From Gnetum montanum (lineage: Eukaryota; Streptophyta; Gnetopsida; Gnetales; Gnetaceae): a stretch of DNA of 64,000 nt. This document shows positions 1 through 11,273 of this stretch, one piece after another. The stretch covers positions 62,001 to 126,000 of the forward strand of contig MNCI01002112.1 of NCBI GenBank assembly GCA_015680685.1. The letters run 5' to 3'. The position numbers and the translations under genes were made by a program. Below the pieces are notes generated by a model. The model was given only the letters and a program-made list of their open reading frames with translations, searched no databases and was not told the origin of the DNA. Position 1 is the stretch's first letter. Each line of letters starts with the position of its first letter.

Positions 1-1775
1 ATCCCTTAAGATGAGGGTAGAAAATAAAGACACGGAGGTCCTAGCCTCAGAGTCAAGAGGAAAGGAGCTTCTATCACTAAAGAAGGGGCTCTTATTGTTA
101 AGGAAAATCCTCCTAATGATGAGGAGGACATTTTTGGAGATGAACAGGAGTCTCCTATGGATGTGGTGCCTCAGCAAATAAGGAAGAAGCTCGCATCAAC
201 CTAGAAGGGACTTCCACTAGAGATCCCTTTGACAAACGCAATTCAACATTGGGGGAATAGATAAATGCTAAGGATGCTACCATAGTTTTGAGTCAAAAAG
301 GAGGGGAACTATAATTAGATGGTAGTGAGTTTGATAATATATTTGATGATGTGTTGATGGGCAATCCTCCCGTTATCACCCCGAGGGTTTACTGGGTAGG
401 AGCCCTCACACTGTCGTTTGCTTTACTCACAGCCTTATTATAGTTCACCTTGGTCATTACTGACACGTTTGATTGCATGAAAAATACCACTGTTAATGCT
501 ATAGGACTCCCTCTGATTTTCATGAAACCATGGGCTGAGACCCCTGACAAGCTCACATTCATGCAAGGGATCGTTGACGACATGATTGGCCATCTTAGAC
601 ATGTCAATCCTGAAGTGGGTAAGTAAAGTAGCTATGATAGGCTCTTTGAGTTTGCTATGATAGAAGATTTGAATTGCTAACATTGCTATGCTAGTGTGAC
701 TAATGCACTCTTTGTGTGGTCATAACCTCTCGCTCAAGTGGGACCTGACACGGGCATTGAAAGTCAATGCCATGCCTACATTCTTGCCCGAAGTGGCCAA
801 GGTGCCTCATCACATATACGATGAGGCTAGAAAATGTGCTTTGCACTCGGCACGCTCCTTGTGGGAGTGTAGGCATGCCAACGAGGATCTATGGAAATGG
901 GCCCAGAAAGTTGAGAAAGAGAAGGATGAATTGAGCACTGAAGTGGGAGACCTCAAATCCAAGAACGAGTTCCTCCTAGCTCATGATACCAATGATGGAA
1001 GTTGGCGCATGATTGTCATAGATTATGCTAGATACTGGATAGTCGTGTGGCAAAACAATGAGGCCACTTGGGAGATAATAGAATAGGGGATGTAGATGGA
1101 CTTGTTGGCTCAGAAGAACCAAGATTGAAAAGACTATAGCACTAGAGTTTACAAGTGGGAGTAGTCCCAGAAAAACAATAAACATATGTAGAAATTGGAA
1201 CGTGCCACCTACCGCAAACTATACAGGGATGCTTTTGGGAAGGTTTTTACTTATAAAGCATTCATAAATGTCATTGGCTCTTCTGATGCCTATAATAAGT
1301 TCATGGAGTAGGTAAAGGTCAATAAATATTCTGAATGGGAAGTGGATCTTCCCATAGGTGAGACTGTTACTGCCTCCTTTTCTCTAGGACCGCCGAGATG
1401 GATGGCCATAAAAAAGGAGAAAGCTACTACAGATGCTAAACCAAGCAATAGACATTGGGAAAACATCATGGAGGAGGAGGTCTGGCACTAACTCAAGCTT
1501 GGTTTGGATTGCATACCCTTCGAGGCGGACATGGGGCCATCTCGGGTTAGTCACTTTCTACTATAGAAAAGGCTTATGCTCTATTCTAGCTTTCATGTGT
1601 TGCTCTAGCTAACTACTTCAATTCTATAATGCAGATCCTTGATGAAGATGCAAGGCCTGTAGAGGGCAGAAATGAAGAGGTAGAAGAGGGAAATGCAGAG
1701 GAAGGTGAGGCAGAATGGAATGATGCAGGAGTAAATGATGTGGGTGAAGATGATGCGGGTGAATATAACCCATGA
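1..1775 (+). pseudogene. Antisense intron-containing gene of element A (3' part)
   Basis: This is the 3' part of an unrecognised gene lying opposite to the gag-pol of element A (minus strand). It aligns at protein level with the minus-strand genes at 11053-12700, 27147-28635 and 43512-45000. Visible pieces are a KSWAE/DKLTF/VDDMI-like exon (about 480-618), an intron starting GTAAGT at 619 with a decayed acceptor near 730, and a longer exon (about 730-1545) with the shared blocks LWEC, a charged Lys/Glu coiled-coil-like stretch and LPIGET. The last intron is 1546-1634 (GT...AG, 89 bp). The terminal exon 1635-1775 encodes an acidic tail ending in Asn-Pro-stop. Several in-frame TAG/TAA codons break it. 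The function is unknown and no family was recognised; upstream exons lie outside the window. Confidence 0.6.
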
Positions 1776-1924
1776 CAGCATGAGATTTTTGAAATTTTGA
1801 ATTTTTGCAAAACTATTGCGAACATTTATCAATGGAAAAAAATTTAATGAAGTAAAATTTGAAAGAAAATTGGTCTTATCCTTGCTTATGCATTTTTTAG
1901 GTGATCATTTTTATGTTATGTTTT

Positions 1925-2140
1925 CGCTTTTGATGTTTTAGTTTTAGGCCATTTCCGGCCTTTGCTAGTTTTAGGCCATTTCGGGTCCCTCTTAGTTTTA
2001 GGCCATTTTGGGCCATTGGATATGATGTAAATAGAAGGAAGTTTACCAATTTTAGGCCTTAGCGAGCCATATATAGTTTTAGGCCATTTCAGTCCATTTC
2101 GGGCCATGGCGTAGTAGTGTAATTTTAGGTCATTTCGGGC
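1925..2140. repeat. Tract 1 of element A: short repeats with GGCC/TTTTAGGCC core
   Basis: At least six copies of TTTTAGGCCATTTYGGGCC-like units lie here, the reverse complement of the GGCCTAAAACTAG motif in elements B, C and E. They sit between the end of the antisense gene and the protease end of element A. Read on the minus strand they give a KWPKT-type peptide repeat, which I regard as translation of the DNA repeat and not a protein feature. Confidence 0.75.
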
Positions 2141-2149
2141 CATGTAGTT

Positions 2150-4531
2150 TTCTGAACCGACATGTTTAGTCAACTCTTTTGTTGGATAGTTAGTATCTAC
2201 AGAGATAGGTGCTTCATTCATAGAGGTTACTACCTCTGACCCTTGTTCCATATCTACGTTGTTGATAGCTTGTGCTGCTACCTCATCGCCATGGATTACC
2301 ACCTCCCTGCCTGCATAGGGTAGATGGATCTCCTGATGGATGGGTGAAGAGATAGTCCTAAGTTGTGGTAACCATGACCTTCCCAAGATCAGGTTAAACC
2401 TAGGCATCTCTTCAACTATGATGAACATTGCTTTTGTGAGGAACTGGCCCCCTGCCACGAAGTCAATATGGACCGTGCCTTTTACCACAACCCATGCCAT
2501 GGAAAGGGATGACATTTGTGGCAGATCCATCATCAATGTGTACCCTTCGAATCTTATGTTAGCCGACCCGAATTGTGATGAAAATAGGTGTTGTAGTCAC
2601 CTGACCCTTTTTAGGATCTTCCCTAATGGAATCATCATAGAAAGTTAGTTGGAATGGATTTGATTTTATAGGCGCAGAAGGAAGCATGACCAAATGGATC
2701 AGCTTCTCTTTTGCTGGCATGTTTCTCATCAACAAGAATTACTGTTAACATGCGGACCAAAGCCTCATGATGTGTAGTAGATGTCATGATTAGGTTGTAC
2801 AGGCTTAGCATAGTGTTTTTCTATTTTAGAGCTTACTTAACCTAGGTGAGAGTGCTCAAGAGGTGTTGGCCACTTTTCGGTTTACTGCCTTTCTCCTCTT
2901 CTATCCATCCCAGAAGATGAATTTCCTAAGGAGGGATAGTTTCAGGTCTGGGTTCAGACCCTTTTGGGTGAGAAGGTGAAGACTGTGCACACGTAGCAAC
3001 ATTATCCTTTGGTGAAGAGGGTGTAGATACAGGGGGTGAGGGAATAGGCTTGGAGGTACCTGGGATGGTACCTTCCCTTGACATCTCACCCATGAAGCGC
3101 ACTTCTCATTTCTTAGTACAAGAAGGTTGTGAAGTTGTCTTACATAGGGTGGGGGCTATTGAATGGGTTAGCCCCTAGATAACGAATGGAGCTAATGGTG
3201 TTAATGTGCAAGGTAGTGTGGTTTTGCTATTTATGGGTGGTGGAGGGGTAGATTCCTAGGGAATAGGTGGTGGAAGGGGAGATGTCCGGGGAGGGACTCT
3301 CAAGACAAATAGTTGCCACGAACTTTGATTACTTGTTGGTGGTGCTGGTGCACTATGTTGAGGCACACGGACTACCGACAGCTACTGGGGTAGTGTAGGA
3401 TTACTATCAATGTTGATGGTGTTGATAATGTAACCAGCATTGTTGGCGTTGAGAGGGTCAATGTAGACATGAAGGGATTGATTCTTAGGATATACTGGAT
3501 TGCTTTCATATAGCACCAGTTTTCCTTGATCGATCATCCTTTGGATGTCATCCTTCAATGCCATGCAGTAATCCATGTCATGACCACACTATTGGTGGTA
3601 GTCACAGAACTGCTCTAGCTTGAAACCCTTAGGAATTGGGGGCTGGTTAGGCAAAGCCAACAAGGGGTTCCTAAGGAGTTCACAGTACCGCTGATGCTTC
3701 CTGGCTCCCTCCTCTGACATCCGCTTATGTTGGATGTACCCCACTCCCAGTAATTTCTTCAGAAGATTTGAATGCTTAATAGAAAACAAGGTATACTTTA
3801 AGTGATCTTTATGGTCAAAGTTTGATTTAGGTGGTGCAGATGTCTCAGGTGTGGATGTGGGAGGTTGTGGTGCATTGCCCTATTTGGGCATGGGGTTAGT
3901 TGTATGTGCAGTCAATTTTTTGTTGTTCTTGTTACTGTTGGGTTTGGCTTCATTAACCACAACGGCCATTGTGGCTATTGCAGCCTTACCCTTTTTCTTG
4001 TCCTTCTTCGTGAAGGTGTTCTTATATGCCACATAGGCTGGGTCTTTGCTTACCTCAGCCGCATCTTTTATGCTCTTAGTCTAGGTGAAAACCTAACTAA
4101 GAGTACGTGGAGTGAGATAATACATCTTAGACTTAATAAATTTATTCACTACATCCTTAAAGATGGCCAACAAATGGGCCTCTACAATGGGCTCAGGGAT
4201 TTTGTTAAGGGTTGTGCTCCAGCATTAGATGAACTTCTGGACTAGTTCCAGTGGATCTTGTTTTACACTCATCTACTAATCTAGCATGACCTATAGTCTC
4301 AAGCTGTACTTGAGGCATCTCAAAAACTAGGTCAGAAGCTCCTCTGGGATTGATATGGAGGAGTGTGAAAGGTTGTGGTACTAATCAAGGCATTTTTTTA
4401 TCAAAGACATGGCAAAGACATGAATGATCATGTGCGGACATTGTTGTAGGAGAAGGGACTAAGAGCTAAATGTAACAAAATGTGTGTTTGGATCTCCCTC
4501 CCTATTATATTTCATGAAGTGGGGGAGTGAC
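2150..4531 (-). pseudogene. gag-protease of element A, 5' truncated (Ty3/gypsy, Tat-like)
   Basis: Read on the minus strand from 4531 this begins inside the capsid at SLPHFMKY, then shows the QDPLELVQKFI, VEAHLLAIFK and SKMYYL blocks typical of retrotransposon Gag. A CHHC zinc knuckle follows (CDYH...GH...DYC at about 3560-3600), the only copy in the window that keeps the last Cys. The protease follows at about 2180-2570 with HIDDGSATNVIP and the LILGRSW flap block. The N-terminal half of Gag is missing because the LTR of element B starts at 4532 within the same codon run. Many stops and frame changes make it a pseudogene. The pol of this element is beyond the left edge or lost. Confidence 0.8.
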
Positions 4532-4799
4532 TAAAACACCCCAAAAAATTTGAAGTCATTCTTGCTTCACCAGGTCTTGCAATTCGAGCAACACCACGAC
4601 AGTTCTTAAGGAGGAGAATGCTCTGAATGTAGGCTGGCTAGTTTGGAAAATTTTCTACTTTAGGTATAAAAAGGCTCTACAGATCATCCTGCCTATCCAC
4701 CTAAGTAGTTTTCCTAGTTGAAAGCCTACTTGGAAATGGTACCCAAAGTTGATAGCAGCGCTCAGGATGCACAAAATAGTTTAGCAAGTTTTCTAAGTC

Positions 4800-5260
4800 A
4801 CGGATTCTACTACGCTACGCTACACCCTGTTATGTAGTGTAAAAAGCTTCAGGAAATGATTGCGGAATGAAGTGCCATGCTACACTACACTACATAGCAT
4901 AGCGTAGCATGGCAACAGCTATATAACCAGTTTCCTCGATCAACTCTAGGTCCTTCAACAATGTCCCTTTCCATCAAAAAGTGGTGTACCATGTCTGTTG
5001 CTATGCTACACTGAGCTACATGGCACAGCGAGGCATAGAAATCCTGTAGAAGAGACAAAAGGTAGCTCATAGGGCAGGATTAGCAAGTTTGCAAGTCTTG
5101 TAGTATAGGAAGCAATGTTGCAAATTGACAAAGTTTTCATGAATAAGATCAGTCGCTACACTATGCTAAACTACATAGCGTAGCATAGCGTAGCAAGCAT
5201 ACAACACACATGTAGCAGAATGCATGATAAGGTGCTATGCTACGTCAAGCATGCTATGCT
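4800..5260. repeat. GCTAYGCTA palindrome cluster in LTR 1
   Basis: Three clusters (about 4808-4912, 5000-5040 and 5155-5252) are made of CTACGCTAC/CTATGCTAC blocks facing TAGCGTAGC/TAGCATAGC blocks. The one at 5156-5195 is nearly a full inverted repeat and could form a hairpin or cruciform. They lie upstream of the TATA box, so in the U3 region. Confidence 0.75.
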
Positions 5261-5511
5261 ACAAAGCACAACCAGGAATGCAGGTGGTTGTGCGACATTA
5301 ATGAACTTCATCAAATTAGACCGTTGGCACACATTTCCAGAGGTTGATGATGCAATTATGATGTGGCAGGCTCATAGTTACGACATAGCAGGCTCACATT
5401 ATAATAGTCGTGCAAGTCCAAAGGTCATGCATAACACATGCAGCATAAGCAAGTCAATGTGGGCCTAAGGCACATGGTGTCCAAACTATCCCTTTCGCGT
5501 TTCCTTGATCC

Positions 5512-5519
5512 TATAAATA
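5512..5519 (+). promoter_or_regulatory. LTR 1 TATA box
   Basis: TATAAATA follows TTGATCC. It is kept at the matching place in all four family LTRs (5512, 21371, 58542 and minus-strand 50566-50573) even though the LTRs are strongly diverged. This fits the core promoter for the element's genomic RNA. Confidence 0.7.
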
Positions 5520-6189
5520 CCCTGACAAGCAGCATTCAAAAGGAAGGAATTTTCTAAACAACCAGCATTCAAAAAGTTAGAAATTTTCTTGATTCTTCAA
5601 ATTTTCCTCTCTCTGGCACTCAATTTCTCCTCCCGGCACATTATAACATCAAGCATTATAAGCTTTCTATTTGACACTGCAAACAGTTAGCATTTATAGT
5701 GGGAATTTTGTTCTATCCCCCTTCTACCACCTTGGTAGAATCCCCACATTTTCAACACCCAAGTCTGCGCCCAAGTGCACAACCTATTTTTCTCTACACG
5801 TTCGGGTCAGTCTTGGGATCTCTGCACTTTGTCACGCTGTGCAACTGACTGTATCCTCCTTGACAAAGCAAACTTGTAGCTTTGGAGTAGTGCATTTTTC
5901 TAATTGCATTTTACTTTGTTTCCTGCTTATTGTTGCGTTTTGCACTATTTTTTATGCTTTATTTACTTTCAAGCATTACTTCGCATTTTTGTTCCCATTC
6001 CAAAAATATATGTTGAAAAAGGCTATATAGACACCGATTAAGTCCCTATCTGATCGACCAGACCATTTAAGGTGCCTCGTATCTACTTACACCAACACAG
6101 CCCTCCCGTGGGTATGGGGTTGAAACTGTTGTGCTTGCCAACCCCTTGGTTTTTTCCAGCCGCTAATGTTTTCGGTTGCTACAGTTTTC

Positions 6190-6207
6190 TGGCACTAGAA
6201 GGAGGGC
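6190..6207 (+). other. Candidate primer binding site, element B
   Basis: TGGCACTAGAAGGAGGGC starts six bases after the LTR end ...GCTACA, the usual distance for plant Ty3/gypsy elements. The same site is TGGTGCTAG... at 22152 and TGGCACTAG... at 59157. I could not match it to a tRNA 3' end, so which tRNA primes is open. Confidence 0.5.
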
Positions 6208-6235
6208 CTTTTGATGCCTTTTCCATGTGTCATGG

Positions 6236-6745
6236 TGGTTCTGTAAGCCTTCTGCATCTTGATACACATAAGCATAAATGTGACATCCTCTGCAGTTGTT
6301 TGTGCTTTGTGCGATGCAGATCGGTCACCTCGACGATTCCTTGGGAGCCCTATAGAACACAAGGCCTCTAATCCTTGGCTAACTAGCTCATCTTACGATA
6401 GTCTTGCATGTGTTCTGTACCCCATCTAACATGGTACAAATCGGTCGCTTTGACGGTCCCTCAGGGATCCTACAAGACTCCAAGTCTTCTTGATTGCTAG
6501 TTAGCTTGCCCATCTTACGGTAGTCTTGCATGCGTTCTGTACCCCATCTTGCATGGTACAGTCTTCGACGGTCCCTCAGGGACCCTACAAGATGCAAAGC
6601 CTTCTTGATCGCTAGTTAGCTTGCCTATCTTATGGTAGTCTTGCATACGGTCTGTACCCCATCGCGCATGGTACAGACTAGTCACCTTGATAGTTCCTTA
6701 GAAATCTGGCAAGACATAAAGCCTTCTTTTTGCTATTTTCCATTT
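6236..6745 (+). repeat. Leader tandem repeats, element B
   Basis: About four diverged units of roughly 115-155 bp lie in the untranslated leader between the primer site and gag. Each unit has CTTACGGTAGTCTTGCAT, TCTGTACCCCAT, ATGGTACAGAYYGGTC and a GACGGTCCCTCAGGG-like block. TCTGTACC and GGTACAGA can pair within a unit. Element C has about five units, E only one or two. Confidence 0.65.
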
Positions 6746-6809
6746 TCCTTGTTCTTTTGCACTCTTTTGCATAACGTTTTTCACTTTTGGCATAACTATT
6801 TGGTTAACA

Positions 6810-9800
6810 ATGTCTTCTTCAAACATTGTCACTCACACCTTAAACGTTGAAGTTCCCATCATGGTTCGAGGCACTACTGGTGCCGAACAACTGTTGAACC
6901 AGATGTTGGAGGCACATCGATCTCTCAGAATCCAAAATCAAGGACCTGAGGGATTGGCCTAGCAACATGAGCATTATAGTTTCCTTTATGCAAAGGTGTA
7001 GGCAAATCTACCCTTGGATGTACATGAACTTGNCAAAGGTGTAGGCGAATCTACCCTTGGATGTACACGAACTCGAAGACAAAAGCAGCTTCAAGTTTGC
7101 TTACTGCAACGGGAAAGAGTTTGTTCCTATTCCCATCTTTTCCTTTCCTTTAACACAAGCAGACTAAAGGCTTCTAGACCAATTAATCTAGTTGGCTAGG
7201 CTTAGGGAGTAACATGACACTGCATCCAACCAAGACGATGCCTTTTAGGATGGACAGGAGCAACTCGATTCCCAATCAGATAAGGGAGGTCCAACCAACA
7301 TCGTTCCTATCCCTTCTACCCAGTCCTTTTCGGCCAAGTCATTGTCTGTCACTGCTCCCTTCATGATTATGCCTACACTTTTGCAACCCACAATTGCAAC
7401 AGCTATGGGTAGCCATGTCCATCCCATGGGGTTTCAACATCCTCTTTTGCCTATGTCGCGTGTGTCGTTTGTAGCCACTATCCCTTTGCAAGCTGTTCAA
7501 CAGTCCATTCCTATAGCACAACATCTACCAATCACGGCTACCCTACCACATGTTCCTATCGTGCCTATTTCACAATCACATGCAACTTCTACTTCCATTC
7601 CTACATTCACATTCGTTCCACTGACTGTGGTGGGCCTTGACCCATCCACATGGTGGGCCCCATTTTCTCCTTTGCCTACCCCGCAACTGACACAGATGTC
7701 TCACTACATCCATTCACAAGTCCACCAAGCCTCATAGATAGTACAACCAAACACAAGGCTATGGTCTACGCTATCGGTGACACAGGTAGTCCATTCGACA
7801 GCCCAACCTGTGGTTGCTGCCCTAACAACACCACCCGCCAGGTGGTGGACAACACAAATAGCACCGCTCATGGGGGTCATCTTAGCAGTACTACCGATGG
7901 GTCATGTCATCGCCCCAGCCATGCCATAGGTGGGAGCTACCTCTGTAGCTTCCCAACTATCTACAATGTCATCACGTCTAGGCCAAGCATTTTAGCTTAT
8001 CCAGACCCTCACTGAGGAAATAAAATGTCTCAAAGCTGCTAGGTCTGACATGATACAAGTCATGGACTTCTACCAAGATGATCCCATCAGCCCTACAATC
8101 CCTGCATTGACACTGCCCCTAGGGATGTCTCTCCCACACTTCATGAAGTATGATGGGGAGGAGGATCCTAATGCACATATTGTCACCTTCAGGTCTGAAT
8201 ATTTGCTATTGCAAAAATGGCTGCACACGATCATTTGAGTCTTCGCCATGTCTCTAGCTGGGAAAGCCCTAGATTCATACCTCACATTGCCATGTTCGTC
8301 CATTTCAACTTTGGAAGAACTCTTGATCCAGTTCGTGACACGCTTCAAGTACAACTTGAAGTTAGAGACCACACTATATCAATTAATGAGCATGAAGCAA
8401 GACCCGCTAGAACTGGTCCAAAATTTTATTTAACATTGGAGCACAACCCTTAACGAAATCCGCGACCCCATCGCGGAGGCCCAGTTGTTGGCCATCTTTA
8501 AGGGTGCAAAAACGACTTCATCAAGTCCAAACTGTACTACCTCACTCCTCGCTCTCTTAGTCAAGCTTTCACTTAGACTAAGACCATATAGGGCGTGACT
8601 GAGGTAAGCAAAAACTCAGCCTACGTTGCTTACAAAAACACCTTCACAAAGAAGGACAAGGGTAAGGCCCTAACAACCACAATGGCTACTGTGGCGACCA
8701 AGGCCATGTCCAAACCTAGCAATAGTGGTGGCAAGAATAACAAGAAATTGGCTAACCCCACGCCCAAACAGGGCCACATGCCGCAACCTGCGATACCTAC
8801 ACCCAAGACATCTGCACAAACGAAATCCAACTTTGAGTGCAAAGACCGGTTAAAGTACACCCTACTGACTCTAAAGCCTTCAGAGCTTCTGAAGTAACTA
8901 CTAGCAGCGAGATACATCTGACATAAGTAGATGTTGAACGAAGCAATCGTGAGACATCAACGTTATTGCGAGCTCCTTAGGAACCCCTCTTTGGACTTGC
9001 CCAATGAGCCTCCAGTTCCTAGGGCTTTCAGGATAGACAGGTTTTGTGACTACCACCAATAGTGTGGTCACAACACAGATTACTTTCTGGCATTATAGGA
9101 TGACATTCAAAGATTAATCGATCACAAGAAACCTATGTTGGATGAAAGCAACCTAGTATGCCCTAAAAACCAATCTATGTATGTCTACACAGACCCCCTT
9201 AATTCCAACAATGTCATTTACATCACCAACGCCATCGACATTGACAGTGATCCTAGACCACCCCAACAGCAATTTGTGGTCCATGTGCCTCAATGTAGTG
9301 CACTAGCACAACCAGTGGCTAGTCCAAGCTCGCAATAGCCATTCGTCCTGAAAGTCCTGCCATGGGCATCCACCTTAGCACCACCTATTTGAGGGGCCAT
9401 GTGGTCCAGTCCGCTAACACTGTTAAGCTCCTTTCATCATTAGGGGGTCGACTCCTTCAATAGCCCCCTCCCCGCATAAAATAGCTAAAAAACCTTCTTG
9501 TCCTAAAGGATGGGAAGAACGCTTCATAGATGGGACATTGAGAGGACGTACCACCCCTATTACTTCTAGGCCTACATCTCCATCCCTTGCATCTATACCT
9601 TCATCACCAAAGATGAACGTTGCCAAAACCACATAGTTTGTGCCGCCCTACCAAAAAGGGTCTGAACCTAGACCTAAAGTTGGCCCCCCTCAAGAGATTC
9701 ATCTTCTAGGACAAATCGAAGAGGAGGAAAGCTCTAAAGAAAAAAAATTCTACACTGAGCTTGTACGACCTAATCATGACATCTGTACCCCACTGCAAAG

Positions 9801-9930
9801 CTCTAATCCATATGTTGATAGTAGTTCTGGTCGACGAGAACATGCCGGTGGAAGAGGAAGAAATCCACTCGATCATGCTTTCCTCTATACCCGCAGAGCC
9901 CATGCCACCTCAATTCACTTTTAGTGAAAA
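6810..9930 (+). pseudogene. gag of element B (Ty3/gypsy, Tat-like)
   Basis: I place the start at ATG 6810 because MSSSNIVTH leads in frame into VPIMVRGTTGAEQ, and the same layout is seen at 22971 and 59392. Next come a Pro/Thr-rich spacer with no conserved fold (about 7240-8000), the capsid (LPHFMKYDGEEDPN, MSLAGKALD, NEIRDPI, about 8050-8600), a Lys-rich basic stretch (about 8600-8800) and a zinc-knuckle region (CDYHQ-stop-CGHNTDYF, about 9045-9090) that has lost the last Cys. Gag packages the element RNA. Frame changes and TAG/TAA codons break it in many places, and an N plus a 42-bp duplication sits at 6991-7075. Confidence 0.85.
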
Positions 9931-10596
9931 TGCTATTAGGGAAGATCCCAAAGTGGGTCAGGTAACTATGGTGTCTCTCTTCATCATAATTTGGGTCGGC
10001 CAACACTGAATTTGAAGGGTACACATTGATGATGGGGCTGCAAAAAAAGTCATCCCCTTCCCTATTGTGGACAAGTTGGGATTGGTCGACCAGATCAAAC
10101 CCACAACGATGTCATTTTTGAGGTCCTTCAACAGGGCACACGTCCTGGTGAAGGGCATAGTTCATATATACTTCATAGCAGGGGACCAGCTCCCCATAGG
10201 CATAACATTCATCGTGGTTGAGGAAATGCCCAAGTTTAACCTGATCTTGGGAAGATCATGGTTAGTGCAACTTAGGGTTGTCTCCTTGCCTATACACCAG
10301 GAAATCCACTTACCACATGTAGGAAGGGAGGTGGTGATCCATGGTGATGAAGTAGTAATGCAAGCAATCAGTAACGTAGACATGGAGTAGGGCTCAGAGG
10401 TCACAACCTCCAAGAATGAAGCTCTTGGTCATGCATACATTAACCATCCAATGGAGGAGTCAGCCCAGCAAGACAACCTCCAAATCAAAAATGCATGGGT
10501 TGAGTTGCCCTTCCAAGAGGGGGACAATGATGTGAACGAGGACCCCGACGAAACACCTTGGCCTTATATTCTGATCAACCCACAGTGGGTCAAGAG
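9931..10596 (+). pseudogene. Aspartic protease of element B
   Basis: The catalytic region HIDDGAAKKVIPF (about 10025-10065) is followed by KLGLVDQIKP, an open stretch with VEEMPKFNLILGRSW (about 10217-10265) and IHLPHVGREVVIHGD. The order and length fit a retropepsin that matures Gag-Pol. The usual Asp-Thr/Ser-Gly triad reads Asp-Asp-Gly here and in copies A, D and E. The reading frame continues through an acidic linker to PWPYILINPQWVKR, where a possible splice donor (AG|GTACC) lies at 10597. Confidence 0.75.
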
Positions 10597-10705
10597 GTAC
10601 CAATGCATAGCATCGCAACCCTACTTCTTCCTGCCCAATTGCCAGCCCATACGCATTCATCGCTTTTTGCTTTGCTAACATGCCATTTTTCTGGCATGCT
10701 ATGCT

Positions 10706-10886
10706 ATGGCCCGAAATGGCCTAAAACTAGCAATGGCTAGAAACGGCATAAAACTAGCAATGGCCCAAAATGGCCTAAAACTAGAAATGGCTCGAAATGG
10801 CCTAAAAATAGCATTGTTGTTTTTTTCTTTATTAACATACAATTCTTTTGGCATGATACGCAAAGGCCCGAAATGGCCTAAAACTA
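10706..10886. repeat. Tract 1 of element B: 27-bp tandem repeats
   Basis: Four head-to-tail 27-bp units (10706, 10733, 10760, 10787) each contain ATGGCCCGAAATGGCC followed by TAAAACTAGCA. A partial fifth lies at about 10862-10886. Because 27 is a multiple of three, the plus strand reads as MARNGLKLA repeats. The tract lies just beyond the stop codon of the antisense gene (11053) and after the protease. Confidence 0.9.
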
Positions 10887-11187
10887 AGATATGAAATCAT
10901 GAAAACTTTACACGATACATAAGTTAACGCAAAATCAGTTTCTTTTATGAAGTTTTTCATTTTTATTCAAATCCTTTGTCTATTGAAAATGTTTGCAAAA
11001 ATTGTACAAAATTTCAAAATTTCAAAAAAAGAGAAGAGAAACTCCCATGTGGTCATGGGTTATCTTTGTTTGCATCTTTCTCGCTGCTCACCTCTTTGTC
11101 ATCAGCTTTTGCATCGCCTTCCCCTACGTCACCCTCTACCAGTTCTTCATTCCCTTCCTCTACGAGCCTTGCACCCTCATTTGGATC

Positions 11188-11273
11188 CTACATCATGGGA
11201 ATGAAGTAGTCAGCTAGGGCAACAAATGCAAGTTACAATAGAGCATAAGCACCAATATAGTAAAGTGACTAAC
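11188..11273 (-). other. Conserved terminal intron of the antisense gene (B)
   Basis: GTTAGTCAC at the donor and GATGTAG|GATCC at the acceptor, 86 bp, T-rich. The same intron is at 1546-1634 (89 bp), 27282-27363 (82 bp), 43586-43672 (87 bp) and 63824-63914 (91 bp), always followed by the short terminal exon. Confidence 0.75.

Larger units (their letters stand above)
4532..6183 (+). mobile_element. LTR 1 (5' LTR of element B)
   Basis: About 1.65 kb, aligned along its length with 20409-22145 and 57142-59151. The left end reads TAAAACACC where the other copies read TGAAACACC, so the expected TG has become TA. The right end is TTGCTACA, six bases before the primer-binding-type TGGCACTAG. Inside are three GCTAYGCTA palindromes, a TATAAATA box and a conserved CTGATCGACCAGACC block near 6050. 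The 5-bp left flank is GTGAC; no right partner is visible. The LTR interrupts the gag of element A. Confidence 0.85.

Noticed and set aside
1916-2536. A 206-residue minus-strand ORF as one protein
   Set aside because: Only its first half is protease; the KWPKT-rich end is translation of the tract 1 DNA repeat.
3851-4245. Plus-strand ORFs with hydrophobic stretches resembling membrane proteins
   Set aside because: They are shadows of the minus-strand Gag of element A: the Lys/Asn-rich Gag tail reads as Leu/Phe-rich on the other strand. The same shadow appears at 8630-8917 and 24742-24960.
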